A model generated the notes under the pieces. It was not told where the DNA came from. It made no database searches and saw nothing but the letters and a program-made list of their open reading frames with translations. From Zantedeschia hybrid cultivar (taxonomy: Eukaryota; Streptophyta; Magnoliopsida; Alismatales; Araceae), in NCBI GenBank assembly GCA_030544215.1, contig JARZZO010000011.1:46125587-46189586 (forward strand): a stretch of 64,000 nt of DNA. The letters run 5' to 3'. A program made the translations under genes and the position numbers. This document shows positions 46,023 through 57,670 of this stretch, piece after piece (positions within the stretch are counted from its first letter, which is position 1; the number at the start of each line of letters is the position of its first letter).

Positions 46023-46040
46023 TGGCGCCGTTGCTGGAGA
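46023..46040 (+). promoter_or_regulatory. H primer-binding site (tRNA-Asp type)
   Basis: TGGCGCCGTTGCTGGAGA, five bases after the LTR; the Athila-type PBS. Confidence 0.9.
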
Positions 46041-46968
46041 ATTAGAATTTTAATTTTGATTATTTTGGGTCCATTTGTATAAATCCATACTCACATTCAT
46101 TTTCTCTTTTTGCAGGAATTTTTTTTTTTAAAAAAAAGAAGACAAAAGGAAAGCTCAACTTGGTGAGTTTGTTCCAATTTCTTTAATACTTTTATTTTCA
46201 GATTTGCTTAAAATAGATATAGACCTCATTAAATAAAAAAAATCAGAAAAACAAAATTAAAAAAAATGCATTTCAAGATTAGAAATCAAACTACCATATT
46301 TTAGGACATGCATCATTTAGGAATGCATTAGTTTTAATTTTTTGTCATTTGTTTCATGTTGAAGAGTGCGGGAGGCAAGGTAAGTCTTTATAAATTGTGC
46401 AAATAACATGTTCATGCATTGTCATTTCATTATTGCACAAAACAAAGTTGATTGAATTGTGGTGTGCATCTCATTGATAAAATAATTTAAGGGCATCTTC
46501 ATAACAAGATAAGGTGGGAATTTCATCACCCTTCCTTGGCCCACAAACCACAAACACTCCATCTTGCATTGTCCCAAGCCCAATAAAAATCAAATAGCAA
46601 TTGCACCTAGGGTTCACACTATGATTGGACCGAGCTTTGAATTCATTTCTACTTTGGACAACGGTGTCTAGGCTAGAAGTTACAAAGGTAAACGCCTAAG
46701 TGGACAAGTGGTTATTTAATTAAGTCCCTACGAAAGTAGGGGGAGCCTCCCACTATCCCACCTCTTACCTGGCCGATTGATCTATTGTAGGGGTGATTCA
46801 TAGTGAATTCTAGCCATTTTGTGAGAAATCTCATCCTTAAGTCTAGGATACACTTAGGTCATTAGGAATTTGTTATTAACTTGTTTGTCTTTGCATAAAT
46901 AAACATAAAAAATATATAAAAATAAAAATCACAAAAACAACCATTCTCATATCATCTTGGTCTTGTGT
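46041..46968 (+). other. H untranslated leader
   Basis: No gene. A+T-rich, with a conserved structured block at 46690-46770. Confidence 0.75.
46726..46751 (+). promoter_or_regulatory. Conserved leader hairpin of H
   Basis: CCCTAC-GAAA-GTAGGG followed by GGGAGCCTCCC, identical to E1 (5904-5929, minus). The surrounding bases CCACCTCTTACYTGGCC are also shared, although the rest of the two leaders differs more. Confidence 0.65.
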
Positions 46969-49695
46969 ATGCTAGGTAGAAGATCTCAAAAGCCATATAT
47001 TATCAAACCCATTCAAGAAATTGAGAGATACCTACATCACCAAACCAATATTCAACATCAAATGGCTAGAAATAATCAACAAATGCCTAAACAAATGAAG
47101 GAATACTTCATTCCTCAAGACTATAATCCTTCATCTTGTATCCAATTGCCTAATGTCCATGCTAGCCATTATGAGATCAAGCCAAGCACCATCCAAATGC
47201 TCCCATCTTTTTATGGAAATACCAATGAAGATCCATATAAACATTTGAATGAATTCTTTGAGATTTGTTCAACCGTGAAAATTCAAGATTTCACGGAAGA
47301 TGCCCTTCGACTTACCCTATTCCCTTTCTCACTTAAGGACAAAGCCAAATATTGGCTTGGAACGATAGGGAAGCCCATTAGGACTTGGCCTGAAATGCAA
47401 CAAGAATTCCTAAAAAAATTCTATCCTATTGGGAGAACAAATACAATGAGAAGGGCTATAACTGGATTCTCACAATTACCAGGAGAACAAATTCATGAAT
47501 CTTGGGAACGATTGAAAGAATTGTTGAGAAAATGTCCACACCATGAATTGTCTAGATGGCAAATTGTGCAAGCATTCTATGAAGGTTTAGATGCACAATA
47601 TAGGCAAATGGTAGATGCATCTTGTGGAGGAGCATTCATGAGCAAAAGTGAGGAAGAAGCTTATGATTTGTTTGAAATGCTAAGTGAAAATTCAATAAAT
47701 CATGCTTCACTTTCATCATATGAAAGATCTGTGGGAACATCCAAACGGATTTGAATCTATGAAATAAGAAATAGAGGAGAATTTGAACCTAAGATGGATA
47801 TCAATGCATTGGCCCAAAACTTGGATAAGGTGGACCTTCTTGCCCAACAAATGAGCAAAATGGATCTTATGGCCCAAAAGCTAGACTAAGTCCTTGCTTC
47901 GAATAACCAAGGATCTAATATCCATGCACAATCAAGACCTTACTCCGAATCTTCTCCATCTTATCAAGAAGCTTGTAGTCTTTGTGCCAGCCCAGCTCAC
48001 CATGTCAGTGAGTGTCCTACGGCAGCCCAATTGCCACCGTTCATCCAAGAACAAGTCCAAGCAGCCCAGAATTATTCAAAGCCCAATCATGATCCATATT
48101 CTAACACCTACAACCCTGGCTGGAAGAATCATCCTAATTTTTCATGGAAATCTTAACAAGCCCAAGCTCCAAACCCACAAACACAAAATTTTCAGAATAT
48201 GGCCCATCAACAGAATTACTATCCAAATCAATCTTTCAATAAAGGCCAACCTATCCAATCTCAAGCTCAAGCTCCTTATTCTCAGCCCAATAACAATCAA
48301 AATATGTTCTCTCAACCTCCATATCAAATCCCACAACATCAGCCATCAAATCAAAATGATGACAAATTCAATATGCTGCAACAATTACTCATGAATCAAC
48401 AACAACAACAGCAACAATTGCATCAATTGGTCATCTCTCAACAACAATCCATTTCGAAATTAGAAGTCCAATTGGGTCAAATGGCTGATACAACAATGAG
48501 GAGGGAAGTTGGCCCATTACCAAGTCAACCCATTGCAAACTCGCGAAACTATCCTCCGGATTTCCAACATCAACCAATCCTATCTAATCCTCAAGCCCAA
48601 CCTCAAATGGGCTCAAATCCACCAAGAGGCCCACAGTTAGAAAATGCGAAAGCAATTTTGGCCTTAAGAAGTGGTAAAGTCTTGCCGGATCCTTACCCAA
48701 ATCAAGGATCTAGTCAGCCCAATCCTGAACAGAATGAAAAAGAAGAAGAAGAAGAAGAAGAAGAAGATGAAGATGAGAATGAACAACCCAATATCAGTCA
48801 AGGAAAATGAAAAATGGAGGAATGTCCTGAGAATTATAAACTAGAAATCCCTTTTCCACAAGCTTTAGAGAATGGCAAAGATAAAAGAAAGCATCAAATC
48901 CAAGTCAAAAATGAACAATTAATAGACTTATTTAAACAAGTCTACATTAACATACCATTGGTTGATGCAATCCAACATGTGTTGGCCTATGCCAAATTTT
49001 TAAAAGAACTTTGTACTCATAAGAGAGAGCCCAAAACAAATCATAAGAAGGTCTTTTTGTCTGAAGAAGTGAGTGCCATTTTGCTTAACCAATTGCCCAA
49101 AAAGATGAAAGATCCTGGGGCTCCACTTATCTCTTGTGTTATTGAAGGAATCACATTTGACAAGGCACTTCTTGATCTTGGGGCTAGTGTAAACCTTTTG
49201 CCCACTTCTGCCTATGAACAACTAGATCTTGGAGAACTGAAGGCCACTCCTATTATTCTCCAACTGGCAGATCGATCAATTAAAGTGCCACGAGGACTCA
49301 TTGAGGATGTAATTGTCCAAATCGAAGATTGCTACTTCCCCGTGGACTTCCTTATCTTGGATATGGCCCCATCCTCAGATTTGAATCACACTCCAATCAT
49401 TCTAGGACGTCCATTCTTAGCTACAGCAAAGGCAAATATCAATTGTGCGACAGGTAAGATGGGCATATCTTTTGGGGACAGGCAGATTGGGATCAATATT
49501 TTTCAAGCTCCTAAATACTTGGATCGGAATAAGGGTTGTTATACAGTGCATGCCATGGATAATATAGTAGATGATAGTCCAGATTTAGAACAGTTCCTCT
49601 TTCCTTTAGAAGAGAATTTGGAGTTTGAACAGTCTTTATCCTACACGAAGGACATTGATTCACTTCACAATTTGCCTCACTCGCTTAGTCCTTAG
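46969..49695 (+). pseudogene. gag-PR: H gag-protease, one frame with four nonsense codons
   Basis: A single frame from ATG 46969 to TAG 49693, about 908 codons, interrupted by TGA 47752, TAA 47887, TAA 48154 and TGA 48808 but with no frameshift. Parts in order: capsid-like gag (LKDKAKYWLGTIG, QQEFLKKFYPIGRTNTMRRA, WERLKELLRKCPHHELSRWQ), CCHC knuckle CSLCASPAHHVSEC (about 47972-48014), Q-rich linker (48199-48480), acidic run (48740-48790), and retropepsin with ALLDLGASVNLLP, LADRSIKVPRGLIEDVIV and IILGRPFLATA (49100-49520). At least two stops (CAA to TAA) fit C-to-T decay when compared with E1. Confidence 0.9.
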
Positions 49696-51151
49696 CCTAT
49701 CATTGAACCAGCACCAAAATTGCACCCTAGGCCAACACTGCCATCTCCTATATCTCCTCCTGAATTTGAGCACAATTACTTACAGTCTGATCGCATGCAC
49801 GACATTCATATGGTGAGACATGCTAAGTCGAGAGGAGAATTACACATGAACCAAGGTCTAAGTGAAGTAGGCGTGAATGGTCAAATCAGACAAATCATCA
49901 CTTCATGAGTAGGAAAAGTATGGCTCTGAGAATATCTGAGCAGGGCACACAAAATGATACCAACAAATCAATTGACCCAGGTTGATAAGAACTCACATGC
50001 GTCTGGCTGAAGACGTTAAACTTAGCGCTTATTGGGAGGCAACCCAATCTTCTCATTTTTATTCTGATTATTCTCTTTTTCTTTTCTTTTTAGAAAACTC
50101 ATAAAATCCACCTTGGAGAACAGAGAGAAGCCTAGTCACACCTCAGGTTGTATCTCTCCTCATCATGAATTCCATATTAAATAATTTTTGTGCATTTCTA
50201 TGCCATTGAGGACAATGTCATTCAAGTTGGGGGGAGAATCATAGTACATATTGAATAAAATCGTTTAAAATGAACAAAATTTTTGAAATTTTTTTCATTT
50301 TTCACACAAATTTTCAAAAAAAAAAATTGCTTCATTTTCACACTCCAACAGAAATTCTTATCTATCATAATTCATTTAGGGAATCTTGATCAAAATTGAG
50401 TTAGGAAGTTGAGTAAAAGTTTGAATTAACTCCCCTCTCTACAAAGAATCACGACGGGATGATTTTCACACACACACGGTAACTTGGAAAGAGTGGAAGA
50501 TCCTGAAAGTGTAGAGTTGCTGGAGTTGACCCGAAGTGTAGAATTACCCATTCTATTTTTACTTTTCGGTCAAACGAACGGAAAGTTAGGATTCGTAATA
50601 GGAGATCAAACTACTTAACACTTTAAGGAGGCGGTCACTTCGAAAAAAGGACAATCAGAAGCGTGAAAATCAAATAAATATGCTTCAAAAGAGTCAAAGG
50701 AAGGACGGTGGCAAAAAGTATGCACCTCCCCTCAGACAAAAATAAAGAGAGTGACAAAAAGTACGCACTCTCAAAACACAAAACAATCGTGCTAAAGTCC
50801 TTCACAACAAAATAAGACCAAATCCTAAAAAGTTTTAAGTCGGGGCGAAAACCGAAAAGCGAACCTAGTCCAGAGATCTCTTTTTCTGTTCTCTCCCCTG
50901 CGTAATTTTACTCCAAGAGTCAGTGAAGGCAACGATATACCAAACATAATAGAAATGAACTCCAAGCACCTCAAATGATATGCACAATCACTTGTCCTGA
51001 TTCTAAGTATGGTGGCGAGAAAACGAAAACTTGAATTCAAATTACCTACCATTTTCAATAGATATCCTTTAAAATGAAGTGTGATTCTTTTTACTGATCA
51101 TGGTAGTCCTAATTTTTCAAATGATTGTATTGCTAAGGGACTAGCAATGAT
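49696..51151 (+). other. H non-coding 3' region
   Basis: No pol and no env-like frame. The first bases still read as the start of the protease-RT linker (PIIEPAPKLHPRP). From about 50000 the sequence matches the bases after E1's integrase (GAAGACGTTAAAC..., TTGGGAGGCAACCC at 50032-50045). CATTGAGGACAATGT (50204-50218) with a following G run is another Athila landmark. The minus frame at 50825-51058 is a shadow. Confidence 0.7.
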
Positions 51152-51152
51152 T

Positions 51153-51165
51153 AAGTTGGGGGGTG
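51153..51165 (+). promoter_or_regulatory. H polypurine tract
   Basis: AAGTTGGGGGGTG directly before the 3' LTR. Confidence 0.75.
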
Positions 51166-52780
51166 TGATAAGTTCATAATTTTACATAAATAACAGATGA
51201 AATTTATACACTTTACTATCAATTTAATGAACAAAATCACATGGAATGATAGATAAATCATTTGTGCATTCAAACATATCAATTTTGAAAAAAAAATCTG
51301 AATTTCAAATATCATCACTCCATGGATTGAAAAAGGGTAGCAATTTCATTCTCAAATAAGATTTTCTCGACAATTATTTAATGTGTAGTTGGATGATTTA
51401 TTGCCGCATGAACTTAACTGTTATTTTATGTGAATGTAGGATATGAACAAGCAGATGGCATAGTGGTTGGACTACTTAGATTTCAAGGAAATGACCAGGG
51501 TACGAATCCTGAAAGGTACAAGATTATATTTCTTTTTGTCTTAAAAGGGGAACCACAAGCCAACTAAGAGAGAGAAGAGGGAATTTCGGAATTCAAATTT
51601 CAAAAATGTTATTTCAAAATCTCGAAAATAACATTTATTCTTCAATTCAAAATTCGAATTTTGAAATATCTCTCTCCAAATTTAAATTTCAAATATGCAT
51701 TCACGGATAATCCTCTAATCAAGGGGGAGCTTAATGCGAGCAATTAAGTGCCCATTTATTAGAGGATTTGAAATTCAAATTTTGAATTAAGAATTCTCTT
51801 CTATGAAATCAAGAGAAAGAGGAGGAGGGAATCCTGAAATTTAAAAAGAAAGATATTTATTTTGAAATTCAAAATTCAAAATAGTCTTTATGTGCTTAAA
51901 AGAAGATCCACTAATCAAAGGGGAGCTTAATAGCCTATTTATTACCCTATTTGAAATTCAAAATTTGAATTAAGAATTCTCTTCTATAAAACCATGGGAA
52001 GGGGGAGGAAAAAGGAAGCTTGTTTTTTTTGGAAATTCTCTTTCTCAATTTCTCTCCCACTTTCTCCCTCTCTTTCACTCTCTCTCTCTCTCTCTACATC
52101 TCTCTCAAACCAACGGCTATTAGTGCAAGAGGTGGATTCTAGGCACTGCAACTGACCATTGGAAGGAGTCCAAGGCTACCAAGGATCCGCGCGAAGGGCT
52201 ACGGCGGCTGCAAACATCAATTTTCTCTCTCCACTGTCTCTCTCTAGTTTTTGAGTTCTCCATGTTACACTGTATTTCGAATATTTTCTGTAAAAGTTTT
52301 CTATGAAAATTATGTTAATTTTTTATTTTCAATGTCTCTGTAAAATTTCATATTGTTCTGATAATGAATGACAGTAGTTCCTTTGAAAAAAGTTATCTTT
52401 TCTCCATCTTTTTGTTCTACAACTTTTATTTTTTCTTCTGTTGACACTACTCAAATTTTACATTCTACTTTTAATTAGTGTTTTAGAGGTAGTCTTAGTT
52501 AAGTAAATGGTCTGATTATGCTCGTTTAGGAGTGCTCTTTTTGTGAGTTCATAATAAGTCCGGTTAATTTTAATTCTTAACAAATCAAATCATCATGCTC
52601 CCTCTTCTTTCTTCTCTATTTTTCCTCTAAAAACTCAAAGTTTTCAACTTTAAAAATTTATTTCCCTATAGATTCGACCCAATCTCACCACTTGCTATTT
52701 TTCAAATAATTATATGTAGAAATTGAAATTTAAATATTGATGTTCGAATATGCTTAACGACACATAATTTTGAGCGATCA
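51166..52780 (+). repeat. H 3' LTR (1615 bp)
   Basis: TGATAAGTTCATAATT...GAGCGATCA. Near-identical to the 5' LTR, followed by the TSD GCCGG. Confidence 0.93.
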
Positions 52781-52785
52781 GCCGG

Positions 52786-54609
52786 CACCTGCGGGGCAGG
52801 TTGCCGGCGGCAGGGAGCTACCGCCCCTTCAGCCTGCGCGCAGCTAGGGATTCCTTGTTGCTCTCGGGTGAGGGGGGCGGGCCCGACGGGCTTGGCCGGG
52901 CCACGGGTTCGAGCCAGTCGGCCCTGGACCCGGACCAGATCCGCGCCCTAGTGGGCGAACCTGGGTCCGAGCCAGGGACCGGCTAGGCTCAGCCCAGGTC
53001 CGGTCCGGTCCATTGGACCGCTGCCCCTTTTTCCCCTTTTATTTTCTTGTTTTTAATCCCTATTTTATCTATTTATTGTTCCAAATTAAAACAGAATTTA
53101 ATTATTATTTGTAATGGGATTTTATAATAAGATTAAGCTCTGTTTTTAATTTTATAGTTCAATAATTATATTAATATGGATTAATGTGTTAATTAACAAG
53201 TTGTTGTTAATTTAATCTAATTGTTATATTAAATGACATAATTGGGGAATAAATTTAATTGTTCAAAATTTATCATTTAATGTCAGTTAATCTTATCTGC
53301 ATGGAATGTTACAATCTTGTCAAATTAGAGTTTATGTGCCTTTATTTTGATGTGCATAAGTTTGCTTGTTTGAATTAGATTTAAATCATCATACTTTGAC
53401 TTAAATGAAAATTTTCGAAAATTCTAAATCCAAAATTTTGTTTGGTCCCTGGTTTTATAAAACATGAAATTAATATTATTTTCGAAAGATTTATTTAGCC
53501 ATTTGATGTGCAATTCATGTGTGGTTTGTTTAACTAAAACACATGGTGGTCATGGACGAGCATTAATTGTGGATGTGGAATGTGATTGTGTGGTTTACTG
53601 TTTATTAATAAATAGAGGTCTGCGAACATCTCCCTCTCATATTCCATTGTACTTCTACCTTCCTCCTTGATGTAATCGCCATAAGGCTTTCTCATTTAAA
53701 TTATCATGTAATTGAGAATTACGATGTAATTTGATCGAGGCGGCTGCGCGCGGAGCGAGGATGATCCACAACTGCTGACCAGATGAAAATGAAGGAGTTC
53801 ATTGAATCCATGGGTTTGCAAACTAATGATATAAGTTGTTATATTGTGTATGTGTGTGCGTTTGACTGTCTGACTCAAGTCAAACCGCAGTGCCGTCCAT
53901 AACCACACTAATGACATGTATGTGATGTGTGTGCTTTAATATCTGCTAGGTTATTAGTATTTATAATATATTCGATATATTTAATACTATCACTTAGGAT
54001 GAGACCAAATTAAATAAGTAAAACCTTCGTTACAAACTCTAAGCCGTAGCGCGAGTCATTGAGAATGCACCGCATGGCTCTCCATCAATATGATCAATAG
54101 AACTCAATTCAGTGATGGCAGATACTATGTGTTTACCCAAGGTCTGCCATTGTCTGTTAAGAGGACTATTAATCATGGCATCATATGCGTTTGGATAAGA
54201 GTAGAGGAACGATATAGTTATCCACGTGTTTACCCGGGAACTATACCTACTTTATTCTGTCACGTATTGATGGTAAAGCTTAGACCGGAGATAATGGTCT
54301 TCTATCTTTACCCGGGACCATTAAACTTGGGAGCCGAAATATGATCGGATATTGCGAGTTGCAATTATCATGAGATGATTGTTCTGAGATAGCGGTATAA
54401 TACTACGTGTTTACCCGAGGTCATACTGTGATGCTTGGAGATTCTGATCCCCACTAGGAGATAGTCGGTGTCTCCCGTTCTCTATATCTGAAGGTTATAC
54501 AGTCCGTCGAAAATTAGCGGGAGTAAAACTAGATAATAAAAGATCATATCTTGTTTTAGTTAATCTGAATATCTGCTAATTATCAATTGTTTATCTCCTG
54601 TAGGCGAGA
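52786..54609 (+). other. C leader, part 2
   Basis: G+C-rich to 53030, then A+T-rich (53040-53330), then sequence shared with D. No credible gene: the frames 52801-52986 and 54090-54344 are not conserved as protein in D. Four hairpins with a GTGTTTACCC loop lie at 54115-54427. Confidence 0.75.
54115..54427 (+). promoter_or_regulatory. Array of four stem-variable hairpins in C leader
   Basis: Stems ATGGCAGA/TCTGCCAT (54115-54122, 54143-54150), TATAGTT/AACTATA (54213-54219, 54239-54245), TAATGGTC/GACCATTA (54292-54299, 54316-54323) and a weaker GGTATAA/TCATACT (54394-54400, 54421-54427). Every loop contains TTTACCCRRG, usually as GTGTTTACCCGGG. Stems differ completely; loops barely change. Function unknown. 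Confidence 0.8.
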
Positions 54610-55866
54610 ATGTCGTACCATAACCCGTTGCGAGGCATACTTGATGCCAACCGTTTGACAGGCACCAACTACTCAGACTGGCTAAGAAACCTGAAGATAG
54701 TCCTCAGGTCTGAGCAGATTGCTTACGTCTTGGATAATGAACCTCCTGCTAAACCAGCATTAGATGCTCCAGAGGAGGAAATGATAGCGTATGAAAAATG
54801 GAATGAAGATTCCACCATGGCCCAATGCTACATGTTAGCCTCTATGAGCAATGAGTTGCAGAGGCAACATGAAGAGATGGATGCTAGATCCATCATGCTC
54901 CATTTGAAGGAGCTATTTGGTGAGCAGAGTAGAATCGAATGATATGAGATATCGAAGAATCTGTTCAAAGCTCAGATGGCAGAGGGAATTTCAGTACATA
55001 ATCACATGCTAAAGATGATTGAGTGGGTGGAGAGGCTGGATGCTTTTGGGATTATACTTCCCAAGGAGATGCACACAGACCTCGTGTTGTCTTCACTCCC
55101 ACCGTCATATGCTCAGTTCATTGTCAATTTTAACATGAACAAGATCCAGGCCACCTTAATTGAACTGCTGAACATGTTAAAGACTGTTGAGGGGAACCTT
55201 GTGAAGAATAAACCCCAAGTCCTCATGGTTGGTAAGACCAACAGAAAAAGACTTGCAGTCCAAGCTTTTCGAAAGAATAAGAACAAGGTTCAGAAAAAGG
55301 CAAAGGTTGCCAAGAAAGACAAAGGTAAAAGTGCTGAGAAAGGTGATTGCTTCTACTGTCACCAGAAAGGGCATTGGAAGAGGAATTGCAAAGAATACCT
55401 CAAGGACAAGGCTCAAGGAACTGTAAAGCAGCAGGACGCTTCAGGTATCTATATGATAGATGTAAACTTGTCAATAAGAGATTGTACATCATGGGTATTA
55501 GATACTGGATGTGTATCTCATATCTGCAATTCTGTGCAGGCACTGACAAGAAAGCGTAAGCTGAGGACCGACGAGGTGGAGCTGAGACTAGGTAACGGCG
55601 CAAGAGTTGCGGCGATCGCTGTGGGGACAGTGAAGCTCAAGCTACCATCAGGAGATACATTTTTATTAAATGAATGTTATTATGTACCTAACATAATAAG
55701 GAACATCATTTCTATTTCATGCTTAGATAGAATTGGAAACAATTTAAACTTTGGGAACAATAGTTGTTCAATTTATTTCATAAATAAATTAATAGCTTTT
55801 GCTATTTTGTCCAATGGTTTGTATCTATTAAATGTGTCTCGTGATAATTTACACATCGGTTCTTAA
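54610..55866 (+). pseudogene. gag-PR: C gag-protease (copia)
   Basis: ATG 54610 opens NPLRGILDANRLTGTNYSDW, the copia gag start. A TGA at 54940 replaces Arg (D has IERSEISK), and the frame continues 54976-55866. Later gag: SLPPSYAQFIVNFNMNKIQ; CCHC knuckle CFYCHQKGHWKRNC (about 55347-55388); protease WVLDTGCVSHIC, with the catalytic D-T-G. A TAA at 55864 (Leu in D) ends this piece just before the integrase zinc domain. Except for these point changes it is close to D. Confidence 0.92.
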
Positions 55867-56102
55867 CTTAAAAGAAGTAAGTATGAAATGAACAAAGCCT
55901 ACTTGTGGCATTGTAGGCTTGGACACATTGGTGAAAACAGACTCCAAAGGATGCATAAAGATGGATATTTAGATCCATTTGATTATGAATCATATGGAAC
56001 TTGTGAGTCATGTTTAATGGGTATCATTTAGTGGAACTGGAGAACGAGCCAAAGACATATTAGAACTCATACATTTAGATGTATGTGGTCCTATGTCAAC
56101 CT
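55867..56102 (+). pseudogene. IN: C integrase start, truncated by D
   Basis: WHCRLGHIGENRLQRMHKDG and CESCLMG give the HHCC domain. About 20 bases encoding KMAKSPF in D are missing, shifting the frame. The segment continues to LELIHLDVCGPMST, the first catalytic Asp region, and is cut there by D's LTR. Confidence 0.88.
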
Positions 56103-57655
56103 TGTTGGGATCGCTGTGTCCGGATCCGATCCTAAAAACGCAGCGGAATAAAATTTTCGGGACCGGATCTGTCCCGTTTCGGTCGTTAAAACTAAAACCG
56201 ATGTATATCGATTTACCTTGCGCGGATTCGAATCCGCGTCGGTTTTTCGATTCCGTCGGAGCGATGCCGCAAGTCGCGCAGATGCCCGACCTCTAGCGGT
56301 ATCCACGCGGTCCTCCTCGCGATGGATCGTCCTCACTTCCTCGCTCGCTGCGGCGCTCGAAGATCCCGTCTGACTGTGCGTAATCCGCCGCGACATGCGG
56401 AATCGGAATTCCCGTCGAACGGAAGGTGGAGCAGTTGGGAACCGCACGCCCAGAGGAGAGAGAAAGTGGGGAAGAACGAATGACGGCTAGGTCAGGGTTG
56501 CTGGCCCCGGACGTAGAATCCGTTCTTTTATAAGAAGTCAGTTTGCAATTTTTCATACAAACCCAGACTTATTCGAAATCCTGTCGGATTATCCATCGAC
56601 TTGAAAACCATTTGTGTGTGACCCTCTAGGCCCAAATACCAATCCAGTTAATAGCCCATTAAGTCCAGTAACCCTTTACTGACCCACTGAATTAATTAAT
56701 ATCCTTATATTCAATTAATCAGCCGAATTTAATGTCCCACAATAAATTCGGACAGACTGCCGATCACGTTCGATGCCAAGCAACATCGCGTGATCCTGGA
56801 TGGCACTGGGGTTATCGCAACCCTCTATTGGAACGTTTCTGTCATCGGTTAGCGCGCGGATATAATCCTTCATCCGTGCAATGTTCCCGAATCGACCTAG
56901 GGCATGGTTTACTGTTAAACCCTATTTGGTCGATTCACTTGAATCAGATGCTGCTAATTTGAATCCGATAACTCCTTATCGATTACAGAGTCCGCCCTGG
57001 CCAGGGACTTTAACCGCATCATTCCCGGAACATTATCTCTCAAACAACCGAGAGCGGATGATCCCATATTGAACACACAATTACCTTCGAGGGCATTTCC
57101 CTGAACCCGATCGCTTGACTTATTGATAACCCACGGTTAGGGATTCGTTCGTCAAGGTCAAAGCTCAGAAACCTACCAACAAGATATCTTTGGAGTCTCA
57201 GGTCCAAGGATCATCCACGCAACCGTAACAATTGAATCGAGCTGGTTAACAGTGAGGTGATTACCATCCAGCGATTCATAGTCGGATCAGTTCAGTGAAC
57301 TCATTCACCAATGAGCACCTATAGGTTCAGCATAGTGTCTCCACACAAGTGACTTATGGGATCAGTCACCCTCATCATATGAGCTGAAGTAACATATACT
57401 AGTCTATCTGGATGTTCGATGTCCTATCTCAAACATCCTATGACTAGGAACAATTAATAACATGTGTTTATAAGTCTTCGGTCCCGTAATTATGATCTCA
57501 TCATAATCTGAAGACTATTGCACATGTTCATGGACTTCATCGTGCTACGATAAACACAGATATAATTAATTACACACAATAAATTATTGCCATTTATTAA
57601 TAATCTGAATAAGTACACAGTATCGGATTGGCTTTGAAACCATCTAATACTAACA
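56103..57655 (-). repeat. D 3' LTR (1553 bp)
   Basis: Plus-strand ends TGTTGGGATCGC and ATACTAACA. A close match to C's LTR in reverse. It has minus-strand TATA-like TTATAAAAG at 56525-56533. Frames at 56091-56962 are shadows. Confidence 0.93.
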
Positions 57656-57670
57656 ATCTCCCACTTGGAC
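57656..57670 (-). promoter_or_regulatory. D polypurine tract
   Basis: Minus strand GTCCAAGTGGGAGAT, next to the LTR and just after the RNase H stop. Confidence 0.75.

Larger units (their letters stand above)
44405..52780 (+). mobile_element. H: Athila-like element with gag-protease but no RT or integrase
   Basis: 8376 bp with two complete LTRs (44405-46017, 51166-52780), a tRNA-Asp-type PBS, a polypurine tract and a perfect TSD GCCGG (44400-44404 and 52781-52785). Internal: leader, gag, protease, then non-coding 3' sequence. All of RT-RNase H-integrase is missing. The 3' landmark TTGGGAGGCAACCC (50032) follows where pol would have ended. It must depend on another element's enzymes. Gag and protease resemble E1 closely, so it belongs to a sister family. 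Confidence 0.93.
42366..56102 (+). mobile_element. C: Ty1/copia element, split by H and truncated by D
   Basis: 5' LTR 42366-43924, PBS 43926-43941, a leader of about 2.3 kb (43942-44404 and 52786-54609), then gag, protease and the start of integrase, cut at 56102 by D. H is inserted in the leader. Long leaders are known in some copia elements (for example BARE1 of barley). Nonsense codons show that it is inactive. The base preceding the LTR is in G (TTAAG at 42361-42365 is the expected TSD; its partner is outside the window). Confidence 0.9.

Noticed and set aside
49696..51151. An env-like gene in H's 3' region
   Set aside because: No frame over 80 codons, no signal peptide or membrane segment; only Athila non-coding landmarks are visible.
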